Below are positions 24,926 through 38,841 of a DNA stretch of 64,000 bases, one piece after another; within the stretch, counting starts at the first letter, position 1; each line of letters opens with the position of its first letter. The notes beneath the pieces are model-generated. The model was not told the DNA's origin, ran no database searches, and saw only the letters and a program-made list of their open reading frames with translations. A program made the position numbers and the translations under genes. The DNA is from Leucaena leucocephala. Taxonomy: Eukaryota > Streptophyta > Magnoliopsida > Fabales > Fabaceae. The stretch is taken from contig CM073558.1 of the NCBI GenBank assembly GCA_037074615.1, positions 20,815,001 to 20,879,000 of the forward strand, written 5' to 3'.

Positions 24926-25167
24926 ATGGTCTTCCTAGGCAAGTTTAAAAATTTCCCAATACCCGTCACAATTGGAGAACAATAAAGATCAAACGAAATT
25001 GCTTGGCCGATGAAATCAGAATTCGCTTCCAATAAGGAAATTATAGTCCATAAACCCTAGAATTGTATCTCTTGGATCTTCGTCAGATATGGGAAGGGAT
25101 AGATACTGATTCCAGAGCTGAAAACTGAATCTGGAAAACGGAGTGTACAGGATTCTATTGTTAAGAC

Positions 25168-25809
25168 TATTGGTGTCCAAACATGTCCCATCCTGATATC
25201 TCGACTCGGTCCCAATAATTTTAAGATAGGTTCATCTCGTCTCAAAAAGGATCAAAATGAGAAATTATCAGAACGGGATAGAGAGAAGATCTAGATAGGA
25301 CGAATCTCAGCCTGACTCTCAGGATTCTCGTCCTGTCCTATTCCTATTTTTTTTATAAAAAATATTATATTACATTATCTTATATTTCTTATTTTGTACA
25401 CTCTTTTTAAGCTCCCCATCTCTCTTTTCTTACACTTTATTTACTCCCAGTCACAGGTCTCACCAGTCACCACTCTCATATAAATATTTTTACTTACAAA
25501 TATTTCTATACAAATATTTTTATTCTTCTTTACTGTTATATTTTTCTCTTATCTGGGTAAATTATCATTTTATATTAGGGAGGAATGTTTGTATTTAGAG
25601 AAAATTGTCATGGTATTTTATATGGAATGATTTATTGAGATAATTTTATTATTATATTTAAAAAAAATCGGGAATTCCCGTCCTGAACCCATCCTAATCT
25701 CACCAGGATAAATTTGAAATATATAACACATTTTATATCCTGTGCACTATATCAAAACATAACACAGGATGAGATTATCCTAATTCTAACATGTCCCGTG
25801 AGCACCCTA
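25168..25809. mobile_element. Non-autonomous hAT-like element upstream of DEX1
   Basis: A 642-bp AT-rich unit is bounded by an 8-bp near-perfect direct repeat, GTTAAGAC (25160-25167) and GTTAAAAC (25810-25817). Its ends resemble each other in inverted orientation (TATTGGTGTCCA and TAGGGTGCTCA), with CATGTCCC-type motifs just inside both. It has no coding capacity. It starts about 240 bp upstream of the DEX1 ATG, so it lies in or next to the promoter. Confidence 0.65.
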
Positions 25810-25817
25810 GTTAAAAC

Positions 25818-26908
25818 TTAGTTCCTTACCGCTCCTTGACTCTGGAGCCCATTTCCACACTCAATGGCCACAAGAACACTGTAGTAGTAATAATAATCAT
25901 CATCATCATTCTTATTATTTATAAAGATATAAAAATTATTTTAATTTTTTGTTTTATAGTGAAAAGTTCATGCTCATTTAATATAAATTTAAATATTAAT
26001 CTATCATATATATATATCTATATATATGCGCGCTTGTGTCAAAATAATAGATGTAATATTAAAAAATATTACATTTTATTTTTATCACTTATATCGAATC
26101 ATCAATTACCATAGAAAATTAAAAAGAATTAAATAAAAACAAATTCAAAAATATAATAAAATATAATGAAAATAATTTTAAAGAGATAAAATAAAGTCTG
26201 CAAAATGAAATAATAATTATAAAATAATATTAACAATATACTACAAATACTTTATAAACAAAATAAAGCACTACATTTCTTTTGCCAACAAATTAAAAAA
26301 GCGCTTGGGATCCATCGGGTTTAACAAACGAAATGTGCCATATTTACTCTGTTTATCCTTCATTCTCAATTCTAACGCTACGTGAACTTCGATTTCTTCT
26401 GAGTGATTATTGCTCATCATATAAAACCAGGTTTTTTTTTTGTATAAAAAAAAAAAAAGACACTTTTTCACTAAGTGGCTGAACTGTGGAGCGAAGCCTC
26501 TCTCCTTTTTGGGTAGCAAAAACATAAATAACTCAGCGTGCCAGTGTGAATGGAATTTGACTTCAATGGTAATAGAGGCAGGTGAATACCCCAATTAATA
26601 TTCACATCCAGGATAACCCCTGATCAATGTCAATGGAATTTGGCTCTAATAAACAGCTACCCTTTTAACAACTTATAATCACTAAAAATGAGAAAATTGA
26701 TAAAATAATACATCCTAAGCCTAACTCTATTCATCTGGAGTCCTAGCTAGCTAATCACATAACGGGGAACCCTCTAAAGATGGTTATATATAGCTATAGC
26801 TATATCCAGGTAAAGTAATCACCAGATTTAGCAATATCCCAAAACTTGATTCTCCGACCAGAGATAATGCTGCTGCAAGAGTTCCAGATTCAACCACGGT
26901 GATCACCT
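25818..26908. other. Spacer between DEX1 promoter and capping-enzyme 3' end
   Basis: AT-rich to about 26270. A minus-strand open frame at 26271-26594 shows no recognisable domain and is not called. The part nearest 26908 probably includes the 3' UTR of the capping-enzyme gene. Confidence 0.4.
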
Positions 26909-29900
26909 TCACCTTCTCCGTGCTGCGTTAGTATGATGGTGCGCTTTACTGTCGATTCTTATCCTGTCGGAGTACATGGGAAGGCGAATAACCTTGGATA
27001 TCTCGTTCAACAAAACATCTTCTGTAATATTATCTTTTATGCTTCCCATCACCTGAAAGAAGTCAAGTACAGGTACAGATCAGGCCCAAAAATGGTACAT
27101 ATAAGGAGAAAGAATGGAGGGAAAACAAAAGAAGTAGCCGTTGGACCTTCTTGAAAGTATTGAACTCATTTGGAGTTGATTTATCAGTTCTCATTCGCAT
27201 GAATTCCCATTCATGGTTATCAGAGTCCCAAGAACACTCTATAATCTTTCCAGAATAAAATGAGGGATCTGAACCATCTGCAGATGGGGAAGTTTTCAAT
27301 AAGTAATTGCAGGGAAGGCAATTCAAAAGTAGAATTCATGTACCATGGACAGATTTATACAACAGCATATTATTTATTTAGAAATAAAGGTTTTATAAAA
27401 AAAAATAGAAATAAAGGTCTTCCTGACCTTTGAATGCTACCCTATTCCCTTCCATGAGCTTCTTCTTTCCTCGTTCATGAAGAAAAAGTTTCTCACCATC
27501 ATCATCAATCTGTCCACAAAAGCAGTTAGAAATTTGAAATATGCAAAGCCTCATCGAAACAAAAATGATATGTAAAGCATAAAACTCTTCTTTTTCATTT
27601 TTTAAAAAGATCAAATTACACAGGCCTCCTATGAATTTTGTTAGAATTATCAAGCTTTTCAAAATATACAAGATCTTTCTTTAAACAAAAAATATCCAGC
27701 TTTTGGTTAAAATTTAGATTTTTTTTTTAAACTAAAACGCTGTCCGTTAACCAAAACACAATTTTGTTTAGCCACAAATTTTTCAAAGGGAAGGCATTTT
27801 GGTCAAAGCATGTAAAGAACCGATGATACAACCTCAAAGAGGAAATCAACCGAATTCATCTCAGGATATTTCCACTTCGAGAGGCCTTCATGAGTGCGTG
27901 GTACATAAGGATCATCCCAGCCCTGGAAATTAATTGTCAGTAACAACTTCAATTTGATCCAATAACAAGGGTAAGGTAGAAAAACGCTCCAGGTCTGAGC
28001 AATGAACAATGAAGACATTCAACTCCAATTTGTAATACGTTTCAGTAGCATGTAGATCCCAATGTAAGAGAAAGTCAAGGGATCAGAAGTAAAGATTGCA
28101 AAATATTAAAAGGCTACGTACCTCATAATTGATTCAAATGTCTCATACTAGCTATTCATTTGTAAAACAAGTTTAATCTGTCTAATGAGATTATTTCATA
28201 AGTTGTAGAGTGGGAGGGGAATAATAAATAATATAATTGTAGATAAAATTGGTTTGAATAGTGCTATTTAATTATTCACATAGCGCAATCAAATATAAGT
28301 GTAATCTCCTATAACCAAGTCGGAGATTAGGAGGAGATATGCCAAAATTTTCTCTGCTATCCTAACCGAGATATTCTCCCCATATCACTCTTAATATCTT
28401 AATTATATACAATAATTATTTATTTATATAATTACCACAAGTGATTCAAAGCCACCTGAAATATGAGGCCGTCAGCAGCATGAGAGAGTTTTGGAATGAA
28501 TTCCGATAAGAGCTTTGTGACTGTAGAGAGCAACCAAAAATCTTTTCTCCTCACCTGAGAACCAAGCCATGAGGAAGAAAAAGATCAAGAAATGAATCTT
28601 AAACCATGCTCAATCTACAGTTAGAAACACAGACCCTGAATGGTTCCATGTCATATCTATAGTAAGGGTTTCTGCTCTGGTATATATTATGTCGCTCCCA
28701 ATTCCTAGGTTCAATCACTTCTTTCTCAAGCATCTTCCACCTTTCAAAAAAAGGTCGCTGTGCAAAATTTAAGATATCAATTAAACAGTGCTAGGATATA
28801 TAAAGAATTCATACATTAATCAAGCATATTACAAGAATATCATAGAAAAAAAGCTATTCAACTATAATTGCTGTTACAATAAATCTGGTGATGCCATTGT
28901 GAAAATTAATCTCATAATCAATGTCAAATCAATTTGCTTACAAACTACAAGTATATATTAGAAGGTGCCTCAAATATCAACCACATCACCATTTATTAAC
29001 ACTAACTATTTCCTCTAGTTAAGTTTGATTTGACAATGAAACCAAGGATATCAACAATTAAAATATCAGCTCGTCTACCACAACACAAACTACATAATGG
29101 AATTCAAGACGATAAACCAAACCTCTATTACTGATACTTGGTTGATGGCTATTAGATCATATATAAGGTATCTCCTCTCCTGCTTCTTTGAATCAGGCAA
29201 AGTATCAATAATCATCTCCCCATCAAGTAACGTGTAATGGTGGGTTTTCTCGGCCAACACCTGGAGAACCAAACAGTAAGGGGTAAAATCTATCAGCCGG
29301 TGCATCATGAAGTTGAAACTGTTCTAAAAATAAAATTCACAAGTCACTTCGCATATAAAGTTGCACACATACATCATTCGTGCCCCTGCAAGGAAACCTC
29401 ATTTGGACCCTTCGAAAATTGAAATTTCTATCAATTAAGTAACACCCATCCATTGTTAACAGCATCATATATCGCGTTCCATCAGCTTTCCATGTTGCAT
29501 AATAATAACGCTGCCGTAACAACTGCAAATTTTTCCTGTATTATAAGAAGGCTTGAATCATTGAGCAACAATGTATAGCACTGTGCTCAAACAACTGATA
29601 CAAATACTACATATATCCAAGTGCATCAAAAAGTGACCAAAATATTGGAAAGATTCAGAATAGAGACTTAAGAACTCAAAGCAGCAAGTAGGAGAAATCA
29701 ACTTTAGCAATGTGGAGACAAGTTCGCATATGCACAAAGACTTCGATTCAATGTCAGCGGAAACACAAGTTTGACTCCATCCCACATGTAAAATACTAAG
29801 GCATTTAAAAATAAACCTGTTAGCTCTTTCTTACACACAATAGTTAGCAAATAGCAACATTGAAATTCTGAATAGAAGATAAATCCTAGGCCATAGATAC

Positions 29901-32900
29901 CTGTTAGCTCTATCTTACACACAGTAGTTAGCAAATAGCAACATCGAAATTCAGAATAGAAGATAAATGCTAGGCCATAGATACCTGTTAGCTCTATCTT
30001 ACACACAGTAGTTAGCAAATAGCAACATCGAAATTCAGAATAGAAGATAAATGCTAGGCCATAGATACCTGTTAGCTCTATCTTACACACAGTAGTTAGC
30101 AAATAGCAACATTGAAATTTCGAATAGAAGATAAATGCTAGGCTATAGATACCTGTTAGCTCTATCTTACACACAGGAGTTAGCAAATAGCAACACTGAA
30201 ACTCCGAATAGAAGATAAATGCTAGGCCATAGATAAGGGGCTTCATAAAACCCCCTTGGATAAGGGGCTTTATGCTAAGCATTGATCATTTGCTTAGATA
30301 TTAAAAAGAATAGAGGTACCAAAAAGTAGATGACAGTATGGCATAATAAGCATCCAATGCTAACAACCGTGATCGACCATGTGATGAGCCATAGCATAAC
30401 ACATGTAAAATTGTATTGTATTAGTTAAGAACAAGGAGTAGTAGCCCTATCTTAAGGCTTGACAAAGTATGACAAGTGACAAATACACATATAAGCACAC
30501 AAATTTGAGGCAAAGAATTTGAACCTGTTCAGAGAAACCGGGTGTGACCCTGGAAATTGTGTATGTCCTCTAGCCTGCATGTGAAGAAATTAGCAAAATA
30601 GTTATAAAAACCACGAGGTACGCAAAGCAAGAAAAGTATAAAAACACACACAAAAACAAACAAATATAAAGAATAAAAAATAAAGAACGCTGGCAGCTGC
30701 CTTCCAAACAATCATCCATCTTAATTGTCATTTAGATTTACAAAACGTTACCAAATAGAACACATAGGATTCAGTAAGAACACAAGGCATCTGAGCAATT
30801 AATTTCATGAACATAAAAATTCATTAAGACACATCTCAAAAATTGTCATCCCAGCATGAAGAATGAAAACTTCCAGAATAAAGTAGGCATCTTGAAAATT
30901 ATACTAATCTTTTCTGACACTAAAATTTAACCAGTCATTGATATGATAAATGTCTTACTGACTCTTCAGTAAGCTATACACAAGTCCTTAGTAAAATATG
31001 GCAGAATAAGTAACTATAATTGAGATGAATGTAAAAAACAAATATGAGCCTATACCAAAAGGTTCACTAAAGTGATAAAAAATGATAGCACCCCAAATAA
31101 CATTTTCTAACATAAGGAAACCAAAGCCTCTAAAAAAATAAGATTCCTATAGAATGAATAATTTGGAAACACATGGTAAGCCACCAACCCACGGAAAAAG
31201 GGGGGTTGGAGGGGGCACCTGCAATACGACAAAGAGTATCCATTTACAAGGCTTACCCCAGCAACCAATTTAAGTGATTGATAACAGAACTGCCGGAATG
31301 AATCTTGCTGATCATCAGGTATCTCATCTCCCAGGACATCATCATTTGTCATCAATACATCTGTCTCATGGTTTTCCTGTGTGCGGTGGAAAGATTTCAA
31401 TTTTATTTTTTCAGAAATGCTCTAGGGTACAGTTAGATGGAGACACCCAAATGTAAAACAAAGGACTTCACAGTCGAACCCTCATTGAAAGTTTTAAGAA
31501 GAGCACACATAATTTGCCTTTTGGCCCAATTTGCCCCAAGGCTTCCCCACATTTTCAGTTCAACTCTAAACAATGATAAGTAAGAAATAACAAAGGCTAC
31601 GCTTGGTAGAAGTTAGAGAAGGAAAGTTGGTGGGAAATAGCAAATTACACTTATACAATGTCCATATAATTGTCGATATCCGCTAGCCTATTTTCGACCA
31701 TCCCACTTATAATCCAACAGAGCACAGGAAACGAACAACTTAAGAAATACCATGATTACCATCTAGACCTACTGATACTCTCAAGTCTTAATTACAACAA
31801 ACCATTCATATGGTAGAAATTTAGAAAATATCAAAAGCCATTATGTATGTCATCCATACATCCAAAGGAGGGCCTGGCATTCCATCATCGTCGTCATCTG
31901 GCACTGCTTCACCATTAAGATCAAATTCAGAAGATCTCTTCCACTCAGGAGTGGAAGGACAAACCACCATGTCGGGCCTTTTTTCATGATAAAATTTGTA
32001 CAGGGTATCAATGTAATCAAGTTTGTAGATTCCAGGAGGGCGTGCATCAGAAAATATTTTTATTGCCTGCAGAATGGGTGAATCAGTAAATCAGTTACCT
32101 AACATCTTCAAGCAACGTCTTAGACAAAGAACATGATGATAAGGTAACTTAAACAACTGACCTGTGTGACAGACATTGACATCGCGCGCATAAGATAATG
32201 AATGATCATGTATCCTGTATGATTATGTCCATATGTACAATGGACAAGTATATATTTCTTTGAGTGTTTTTGACGTGATTGAAATTGTGTAACCTGAAAT
32301 GTAAATAGTAAAATGGTTAAAGACTTTTGAACAGACTGAAGACTTTCATTCTGAAATTTCTAATTTTATTTCAGAATAGAAGCTGCAATATACGTGTATA
32401 TATATATTGTGTGTGTTTGTTTGGGGGGGGGGGGGCGGCAAGAGAGTAGGCTACAAAATATCAGCCAGCATAAAAAGGAAATGAACATACAGCATAAAGC
32501 CTTACAAAACAGGAATATTAGAAAAAGAAAAAGGGAAACAGAACGTTGGACTTCAACCAACAATATACAGTCATGATTCTGCCTTCAAATCACATCCCAA
32601 TAACATATATCCAAATATGATTCTTCCCAAGAATCATTGGATTCCCACATTCCCCCTCAAACTGGCACAGATTGGAGCTAACATTGCCAATCTCCTTAAT
32701 TCATTGCATTTTTATGCTGATTCTTGTCCCTTTATCGTCTTCCTCTCACTAACAGAAGTCTTGATTTTAGGCATCCTCTTCTCAACTTTATGAGGTAGAG
32801 ATCTTGGTTTTTGCTAACCATCACCTTATGGTTTTCTCACACTGACCACCAAAAAATGGTTTGATAATTTTTTTTTTTTGTTAACCACCAGCATATGATT

Positions 32901-35900
32901 TTTTTTTTATCTGTAATTGTTTCCCTGTCATTAGAAGTAGTAGCCATTCTTCATTCTTTCTAGACTTGGATTTTCGTTTAATACCGTAATACCCTGAATT
33001 TTAATCAACTGTACCAGCAGACTTCAGAGGAGGCTGAGTTAACCAGTTCTGGGAAAACAACAGGGGACAGCGCCTCACACACTCATGTACTAACACATGA
33101 GATGGGTTCAAATTGGGTGTGGTCATGTAGAGACAGAACATGGAGGGGCATCTGATCACCGCGTTATAGGATTTGGCAAATTGGGGTCGTTCAAAGATAG
33201 GGATGGGCCATGTGGTGTCTCTCCAAAAATATTGTGTTTCTGAGCCTGTTATTGGCCACGCTTATCATTCACAATAGGCCAAGACTATTGGGCTCATGAA
33301 AATCATGATTATGAAATTTCCTATTTTATTTCAAAACAAAAGCTGCAAATATGTAAGTTGACCACAGAATATGAGCAAATCAATCCTCACCATGAAATAA
33401 TATAAACATCCAACAGAATTAGTTCCCTTAAACATCCATCATTGACTAGAAAATCAACTTTAGTTTCCAGTTAGCTTCTTGTTTGAATTAACCTAGGAAA
33501 AACTAGGCACAGAAAAGCTTTGCATTAAAAAATACAAACGCAAAATAGGAAATTTAGAGTTTAAGAAATCCCCACTTGCATTGTAAATACCAATGTTTAA
33601 TTAATGCAAAGAAACAAACGCTCATGCCTCATAGAGAGAGAAAACAGAAACCACATGCTTTGGAATAACTCACGAAGATTAGAAGAATATTGGTTGAGAC
33701 AGAAACAAACCTCACGGATGAATTGATTCACAGATAGGTTATCAGGTACAGAATCACGCCCCTTGCACTGAATCTAAGACACAAATAAGAAAAAGAAACT
33801 GGAACAATAGAATGACAAACTTAGAAGACCTTGAGATGGTAAGAAGAATTTGCTGGCTACAAACCTTTACATGCTTGATACCCTCTTCCTTTAGATCTGA
33901 CACTGGATAATGCCGAGAAGTATTTGTCAAATCAATCACCAAACCAAGCTGTAAAACCAAAAGAATAAAATATGAAAAGGATGATAAAACCAGAAAATCA
34001 TTTACTAACAGTTAAGGGTGGTTGTCTTTATTCCTCCCTTGACTAAGAAAGTAATTGGTTTCATTTGAACAAAATTATTCCTAAGGCCCATTTGGTTCAC
34101 AGAATGGGGTGGTTATCTTTATTCCTCCCTTGACTAAGAAAGTAATTGGTTTCATTTTTAGAAGAATGATGATTCCGAAATTTTAAGCAATCTGCTTCTC
34201 TGACAGAAACATCTCTCCAGCATCGAATGACAACCAACCAAACACTATATCCTAGGGAATGCCATCAGGATTACTATTCTATGGGCACTATACAACTGAA
34301 CCAACTGGGCCCTAAGTTTTGGAAAACAAAAAAACTCAATGATACCCTACAAAGGAAGATACTTGGCAGATAAAAAAGAGAAAACTTAAAAATGATGCCA
34401 CTCAAATAAGACACCTGCCAAAAGGAAACTGCCCTTGTGAACTATTGGATGGTTGACTGTAAATCAAAAACACATTCTGCACAAGTCCGTGGGGTAGTTT
34501 GTGCAGATGCATGTTATGTGAGTAACATTACTTAAACTAGATGAGATCAAACATATTTTTAAATATATCCTACTTACTTCTCTCCCTAAAACTCTTTGTT
34601 GGTGTATCACTTGTTTGAATGAGTATCTTTTACCAGGAGCAATACAATCATTGAACGATTCACCAAGCGGAGCCTTAGAAGGTATCATGCAAAAAATTTC
34701 CTGGCCAAATGAAGGGCAATCCAACCACCCTGCGCATAAAAAATGATAATACGATATTTAACAAGAAAATTTAAAATTTATAATCTGTCACATAACCATA
34801 TTGCTACAGCAGGAAAAGCAGCTACCCATCTGCATAACAGAAAGCTGGAAATCCTTCCATATAATGCATTTTTAATTTTATCTTTCAATGAGATACTAAT
34901 ACTTTACAGATTATAAATTGCCACAACGAAATTATGTGAGTTTTGAATTGCTCAAAACTATAGCATCACATAAATATAATAGGCCACAATAGCACCAAAT
35001 TAGGGCTTTGCTTTTGGCCCCTCATCCACCCAAAAAAAAAAAAACCAACAATTTCAAAAAATGATAAAATATGCATAAATCCAGGTTGCATGACTACCTA
35101 GAGCTATAAAAATTTAAAAATAACACCCTCATTAAGATTTTGACCACCAACTCCCCTATTGTTAAAAACATTAAATTTAACAGCACATGGCATGTCAAAC
35201 TATATAAAAGCACATGGCAAAGGCACTTGGTAGATGACGTGGAATCGAGCAGTCTAGGAAATTCTAATAAATCTTACCAGGTGGAAGCCTACTTCTATCA
35301 TGTGATTTAAGGGACTTCGTTTGAAATAGCTGATCATAACCAGGTGAAGTTGATACATAAACAGATCTATCATCTGGACGTTCTCTTTTCAAACGTCTTT
35401 TTCTTTCTTCATGCTCCTATAAAAATTGAAGAATTTGCCAATTGTGCCCCAATTACAACACATTTAAAGGGTAAAACAAGAAGAAAAATCTACAGGTAAA
35501 CAAAACATTCTTCATACTGATGTAGACCAAGAATGAGTAGATTGTGTGGCCTTCAATACAATTGAATAGACAAAAGAAATCTCATCAGGGACTATAGTTT
35601 GGTTAACAGATAATATAGCTAAGATCCAAATCATTAAAATTATGGTGATAAATTAAGCTTCTACTGTTTATTAAAAGAGCTTTTAAGTTTGCCAATAAAC
35701 TGTGGGTGTCAATGTCGAGAGAGTGGCAAGGGAATAAAGGGTGATAACTATTTCGATATTTTTGCAGGTGAGGGGGTGATAGCTGCCAGATTCACAATAT
35801 TATGAACTGCTTTAAAAGAAGAAGGGGGATAGTAAAGAAAGAATACCAACTTTACAGGGAAAGATATTTCGTTCTTACAATGAAAATCTTTACAGAAATA

Positions 35901-36118
35901 TATTTAATCCACTGTATCACAGAGAGAGAGAGAGTGCCACCACACGAAGCACCTTCTGGAACTTAGATAGCCATGACAAGTCAAAAGTAAAAGAAGGGTA
36001 CCCGGCGTGCTATATCAACTGCAGTCTCTACGCGTTCTTCTTGTGCAGGAAAGTCTTCTACATGCCCCTCAAATGGGTCCTCATCTTCCTCTGGAACGGG
36101 TGAGGCATTCAAGTCCAT
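26909..36118 (-). CDS. Bifunctional mRNA-capping enzyme (RNA 5'-triphosphatase plus guanylyltransferase)
   Basis: Seventeen exons join in frame to 677 residues: 36118-36002, 35416-35278, 34729-34578, 33948-33865, 33773-33711, 32293-32162, 32066-31860, 31376-31257, 30574-30525, 29535-29373, 29260-29123, 28757-28635, 28554-28456, 27922-27833, 27509-27428, 27277-27147 and 27052-26909. The N-terminal half is a cysteine-phosphatase-type RNA triphosphatase with the P-loop HCTHGHNRTG (nucleophile C204, R210). The C-terminal half is a nucleotidyltransferase with KADG motif I (lysine K371 forms the GMP adduct), LLDGEMI, DGLIFQ and LSKWKYPE motifs, then an OB-fold. It caps nascent RNA polymerase II transcripts in the nucleus. 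An acidic plant-type N-terminal extension precedes the phosphatase. All key residues are intact. A TC-rich region on the minus strand near 36840-36860 may be the transcript 5' end. Confidence 0.96.
29816..30235. repeat. Five-copy 84-bp tandem repeat in a capping-enzyme intron
   Basis: Units begin (CCTGTTAGCTCT) at 29816, 29900, 29984, 30068 and 30152, exactly 84 bp apart, with only a few substitutions between copies. The array lies in the intron between the exons at 30574-30525 and 29535-29373. Since 84 is a multiple of three, one minus-strand frame stays open across the array, but it is intronic and not called as a gene. Confidence 0.95.
34016..34157. repeat. Short direct duplication in a capping-enzyme intron
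   Basis: A 51-bp segment beginning GGGTGGTT at 34016 recurs at 34107 with one mismatch. The spacer between the copies contains GGCCCATTTGGTTC, which resembles a Harbinger/MITE end. Confidence 0.8.
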
Positions 36119-38841
36119 AGCAGCTGTCATTAAGCATTAAGCAACATTCACAGAATCTTTATAGCTCGCAATTAGCTTAGTTTGTCCCTAAACACAATCT
36201 TCCAGCCTGCATCATTTAAATACCAATCCAATGAAGCCCACAAGTATAGCAAATGAAAAAGAAAACCGTTAATTCTATAAGTTTATCGGGCAAACATCGT
36301 TGAGACAAAGTAGGCAAAATTCCCATCTTCTTCTACTACAATGAGCCAAAGCAAATGAACAAAACCAAGTAGGGAAATCAATTATATGTGAAACGAGCCA
36401 AGAAGAACAAATTGCTTTTCCCACCCCAATCAAGCAAGCACCAAATTCAAGTTTCATATCGCATCCCAACTGTAGGAGCAAACACTAGCACGATCAATGC
36501 AAAATAGTAAGCATTCTAGATGGGAAAGATATCCAAGAATTCGGTGAAAGCATGAAATTAGAAAATTGAACTCTGGACAAACAACCAGGGGAAGGAATCT
36601 AGAGAGACTCTGGACAAACAACCTAAGCAGGCAAAAGAAATTGAAGCCACATTCAGGCGTGAAGCTAGAGAGACTCAGTAAATCCTTGGCATAAGACCAG
36701 AAAATGGAAATTTCTTGATCAAAATCAGTGAAAAGAAGGCGCCCTACTATGCTACAAGAAAGAAAAGAAAAAGGCTAAAAAGAACCCTACAATTGAGGAA
36801 TGAAGTGCTTGTTCTTGCTAACGTTAGTGTGCTAGAGAGAAGAGAGAGGGCGGGGGGGTGGTTGTTTGTTGGATTAGTTAAAGAGAAGGGAAGGTTGTAC
36901 GTACGTCTGTCTTGTCACATTTTAATGAGAAGCCAGCGAAGTGCACAGCAGGAACAATTGCGATTCCGAGTCCTAGTCAGTGAATCGCAAAATCTAAATT
37001 AATTATATTTTTCAAAAGAAATTTTTCTTTTTTATATCAAAAATCCCAATGACGTTGCGTCCCCACTCCCCAGCTCAAACTCAAAGTACCGTTCAAGTTT
37101 TTTTAAAATATAATAACTTAATATTTTTTTAATTTTAAGACTTGGAATATATTCAAGTTTTTTTGTATACTAATTTACTAAATATTTTTTTGTATATGAT
37201 TAAAATTTTATAACTAAGCCGCTAGTGGCTAAAAACACACAAAAAATTGAAGCAACATCTACCTAATTATGTTTCGACATATATCAATTAAGTAACAATA
37301 GAACGCTTTTGTCATTAAAAAAATGTTATGTTTTCAGCATTTGTAGAATCAAATTAGTCGCATTAACAAATTTGTAATCCCTATGATAATATTTATAGTA
37401 TAATCTGACATACTTTATCATAATTAATAATTAATTAATTTTTACAGATATTAAAAAAAAATGAACCAAGGCCACTTGTTTTTTTATCTATATTTGGATT
37501 AGAAGAAAATTAAAAAAGAAATAATATTAGAAAGACAAATCTCAAAAATAACAAATTTTTTTACCATTTAAAAAAACATTTCTAATATTCTCTCTCCTTT
37601 ATTTTCCCCTCATTTTTTAATTCAAAACATAGCTGGGTTTTATGTGGGTTGTTCAAATTTGCAAGATTGGTTTACAACAACTGAGTAGCTATAACTTTTA
37701 ATGGAAAAAAAAATCATTAACTAATTAGTTATTTCATTATTAAGGAATAAGAAATTAGCATTTATGAAATTTATTTTGACGTACCAAAAAGAAAATTGCC
37801 TTCTATTTTGGAATGTTTCGTTATTAAGGAAGATTACACTTTGAGTCACTAATAAGCAAACGACAATAAGTTCTTCCAGATGGGAGCAATATATAGGCAA
37901 ATATAGAGTAGAATGATAGTACTTGCAATATATAATACCATAAAATCATCTTATTACGGTTCCTTGAAACTCCAACAATCTATACAGTGTTCATATCCAA
38001 GTCTATTAGGGGGAAAATTCACCACTTCAACGTAAACCACAACAGTATAGGACAAAAACAAAAAGAGGCTAAAAAAGATGCCCATGAATTAAAATCATTC
38101 AAGAGCCAAAGGTACAAAATGATTCTCGTTTTATTCCCCCATCTGGTCTTCTACTGGAACTTGGAAGATGGACAGGGATATCATCAGTCACAAGTCAAAT
38201 GGCATCTCCCTGGAATCCCTTTGAATCCCAAAAGTTGTATTGAATAAAGATGCTATGCTATGAAGCCGGATGGCATAGCCGATATGAGTGGCTCAAAAAA
38301 TGGACCCATCTTGCAGTATTCACTATTCCATTCATATAACTCAAGTCAGCATCATCTTCACCAGTATTATATCAGAAGCAGGCAGATAGAAAGATATATG
38401 TATGTAACACATAATGGTATGAAGAGCCAAAAATTATAGGAAATGATATGGTATAAAAGAGAAAATATCATATTTCCCTTCAATCCTTCTGAATCCCAAA
38501 TCACAGAAAACCATCTCGAATATGCGTTTTAGAGCGTTATGATGATTTGAACTTAATGGGGTAGCCAAACAAGGCGATCATGCAATTCAGTTTGTAAAGA
38601 AAAAGTAAATTGTGTCTCCCTCATGAAGGGTACCAGAAACAAACCAGACGCTCAACGGAACATTTAAGTAGCAAAGACTATAGAATTGAAATGAAACAAA
38701 AACAAACATTCTATCAGTAAAATGATCCAAAAAAATTTCAGAACCAACTGATATTGAGGTCATTTTTAGAGGACCAAAAAGGTATTTCACTGCTGACAAA
38801 TAATATCTGCAGTAATCAGATTGGCAGGAGATAAACTCGCA
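36119..38841. other. Spacer between capping enzyme and CAC3
   Basis: 36119-36900 probably includes the capping-enzyme leader and promoter: TC-rich in the transcript sense with a G/C run near 36850. 37000-37980 is AT-rich with nothing recognisable. 38000-38841 is less AT-rich and lies downstream of the CAC3 stop, so it probably holds that gene's 3' UTR. Confidence 0.4.

Noticed and set aside
26271..26594. 107-codon minus-strand frame downstream of the capping enzyme
   Set aside because: Contains homopolymer-encoded runs and no domain; it reads as chance frame or old repeat.
28136..28456. Possible MITE in a capping-enzyme intron
   Set aside because: Short GGAGAT/ATCTCC-like inverted phrases occur, but no consistent ends or target duplication could be found.
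29704..30282. 192-codon minus-strand frame made of 28-residue repeats
   Set aside because: It arises from the 84-bp tandem array inside an intron; the unit length being divisible by three keeps it open. No domain recognised.
33060..33130. tRNA-like GGTTCAAAT B-box phrase
   Set aside because: No A box at the right spacing and no cloverleaf could be drawn; probably part of a decayed intronic insertion.
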